Assembly (NCBI GenBank): GCA_964599655.1
Contig: CAZRGV010000089.1
Location: forward strand, 1-26,305
Source: CAZRGV01 sp964599655
GTDB lineage: Bacteria; Planctomycetota; Planctomycetia; Isosphaerales; Isosphaeraceae
Reading direction: 5' to 3'
Length of the DNA: 26,305 nt
Under the pieces are notes generated by a model that saw only the letters and a program-made list of their open reading frames with translations, was not told the DNA's origin and made no database searches. The translations under genes were made by a program, and so were the position numbers. This document shows, piece by piece, positions 25,708 through 26,305 of the stretch (positions within the stretch are counted from its first letter, which is position 1; the number at the start of each line of letters is the position of its first letter).

Positions 25708-26305
25708 TAAAGAGTCTCAGTCAATGTGATGGCGTCCTCGATCGCCGCTGGCATCGTCCGGCGCTGCTCGAACAGGAAGCCTGCCGCGACGGCCGCCGAG
25801 ATCCAGGCGATGGCCGCCAGCACCACAAACACCCCTTTCCAGCCGAACGAGCCGGCCACGCGAGCCACGCCGACGCCGGCCGCCACGCCTCCCAGATAGC
25901 CGAATCCGTCGATCAGGCCCGAAGCCGTCGCGCTGCCTTGCTTGCCGCCGAAGTCGAGCGAGACCGCTCCGGCCAGATAGGAGTAGGGCCCGATCAGCAG
26001 GAAACCCACTGCCGAAACAAGGGCCACCGGCCAGAATCGAGAGCCTCCCAGATCCACCAACCCGAGCACGACCAGCAGGCCCCCGGCCAGAAGCAGCCCG
26101 AGGAAGATGATCAGCGCGCGACCGCCCCGACCAAGTCGATCGCCCACGAATCCGGCCAGGATGACCGAGATCCCTCCCAGCAAGGGAAACAATGCGCTGG
26201 CGTCGGCCGCCTCGGCAACGCTCAATCCGATCCCTTGTACAAAATAGGTATTTGTCCAGTTGTTGAACGCCTCGCGAAGCAACGTCAAACCCATCGAGAG
26301 GAGGC
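25707..26305 (-). CDS. MFS transporter of the organophosphate:phosphate antiporter type, C-terminal part (5' end outside window)
   Basis: About 199 residues of the C-terminal half are visible; the frame is open through the window edge (LLS before the internal Met at 26294), so this is a partial gene. It shows about six hydrophobic helices, the GDRLGRGGR loop and a GPYSYLAGAVSLDFGGKQGS segment with TASGLIDGFGYLGG, matching the GlpT/UhpT (OPA) family pattern. The stop overlaps the HD gene start by one base. Its place as the gene before the phosphonate enzymes suggests uptake of a phosphonate or phosphate-like solute across the inner membrane; the exact substrate is unknown. Confidence 0.88.
   Translation of the reverse strand, partial: LLSMGLTLLREAFNNWTNTYFVQGIGLSVAEAADASALFPLLGGISVILAGFVGDRLGRGGRALIIFLGLLLAGGLLVVLGLVDLGGSRFWPVALVSAVGFLLIGPYSYLAGAVSLDFGGKQGSATASGLIDGFGYLGGVAAGVGVARVAGSFGWKGVFVVLAAIAWISAAVAAGFLFEQRRTMPAAIEDAITLTETL

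Overview
The window is high-GC DNA from a bacterium that looks like a member of the Planctomycetota, probably an Isosphaeraceae-type lineage. This rests on gene content and style (Arg-rich reverse frames, many secreted proteins of unknown function, planctomycete-like TolQ/TolR clusters, short palindromic GGTGG/CCACC repeats) and not on any marker gene. It contains no rRNA, tRNA, insertion sequence or CRISPR array that I can see. Three runs of N (15764-15773, 16046-16069, 19170-19179) are assembly gaps, and two of them disturb reading frames.

Layout. (1) 1-815 is a gene-free block of about fourteen copies of a 23-bp hairpin repeat in two orientations, ending against the 3' end of a fasciclin-domain gene (816-1439, minus). 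(2) 1653-13984, all on the minus strand, is a set of nine closely spaced genes. In transcription order they are: an M23 peptidase with two PKD-like domains; a zinc-ribbon/transmembrane/von Willebrand A protein; a secreted 392-residue unknown; a TolQ/ExbB protein; two different TolR/ExbD proteins; a TPR protein; a 952-residue membrane protein; and a secreted protein with four DnaJ-type CxxCxGxG motifs. This is the best candidate for an undescribed system: a proton-driven envelope motor with dedicated large periplasmic partners. (3) 14413-17285 has a Gly/Met-rich secreted protein, a TolC-family outer-membrane protein read toward it, and a divergent small Cys-rich secreted protein. (4) 17439-23288 (plus) encodes a CusB-type adaptor carrying two metal-binding modules and a CusA-type pump that retains the three copper-binding methionines but has about 250 extra residues between the second and third. 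With the TolC gene this forms a complete tripartite Cu/Ag-type efflux system. (5) 23313-26305 (minus) is an overlapping four-gene phosphonate-catabolism operon: an OPA-family transporter cut by the window end, a PhnZ-type HD-domain di-iron oxygenase, an FAD oxidoreductase and a PhnX-like phosphonatase.

How the parts work together. In the efflux block the CusB N-terminal metal domain, the CusA pump, the TolC pore and the neighbouring Cys-rich and Met-rich secreted proteins all point to copper/silver handling. In the phosphonate block the start and stop codons overlap at every junction, so uptake, oxidation and C-P cleavage should be co-expressed. The TolQR block probably uses the proton gradient to act on something in the periplasm or cell wall; its substrate cannot be read from the sequence.
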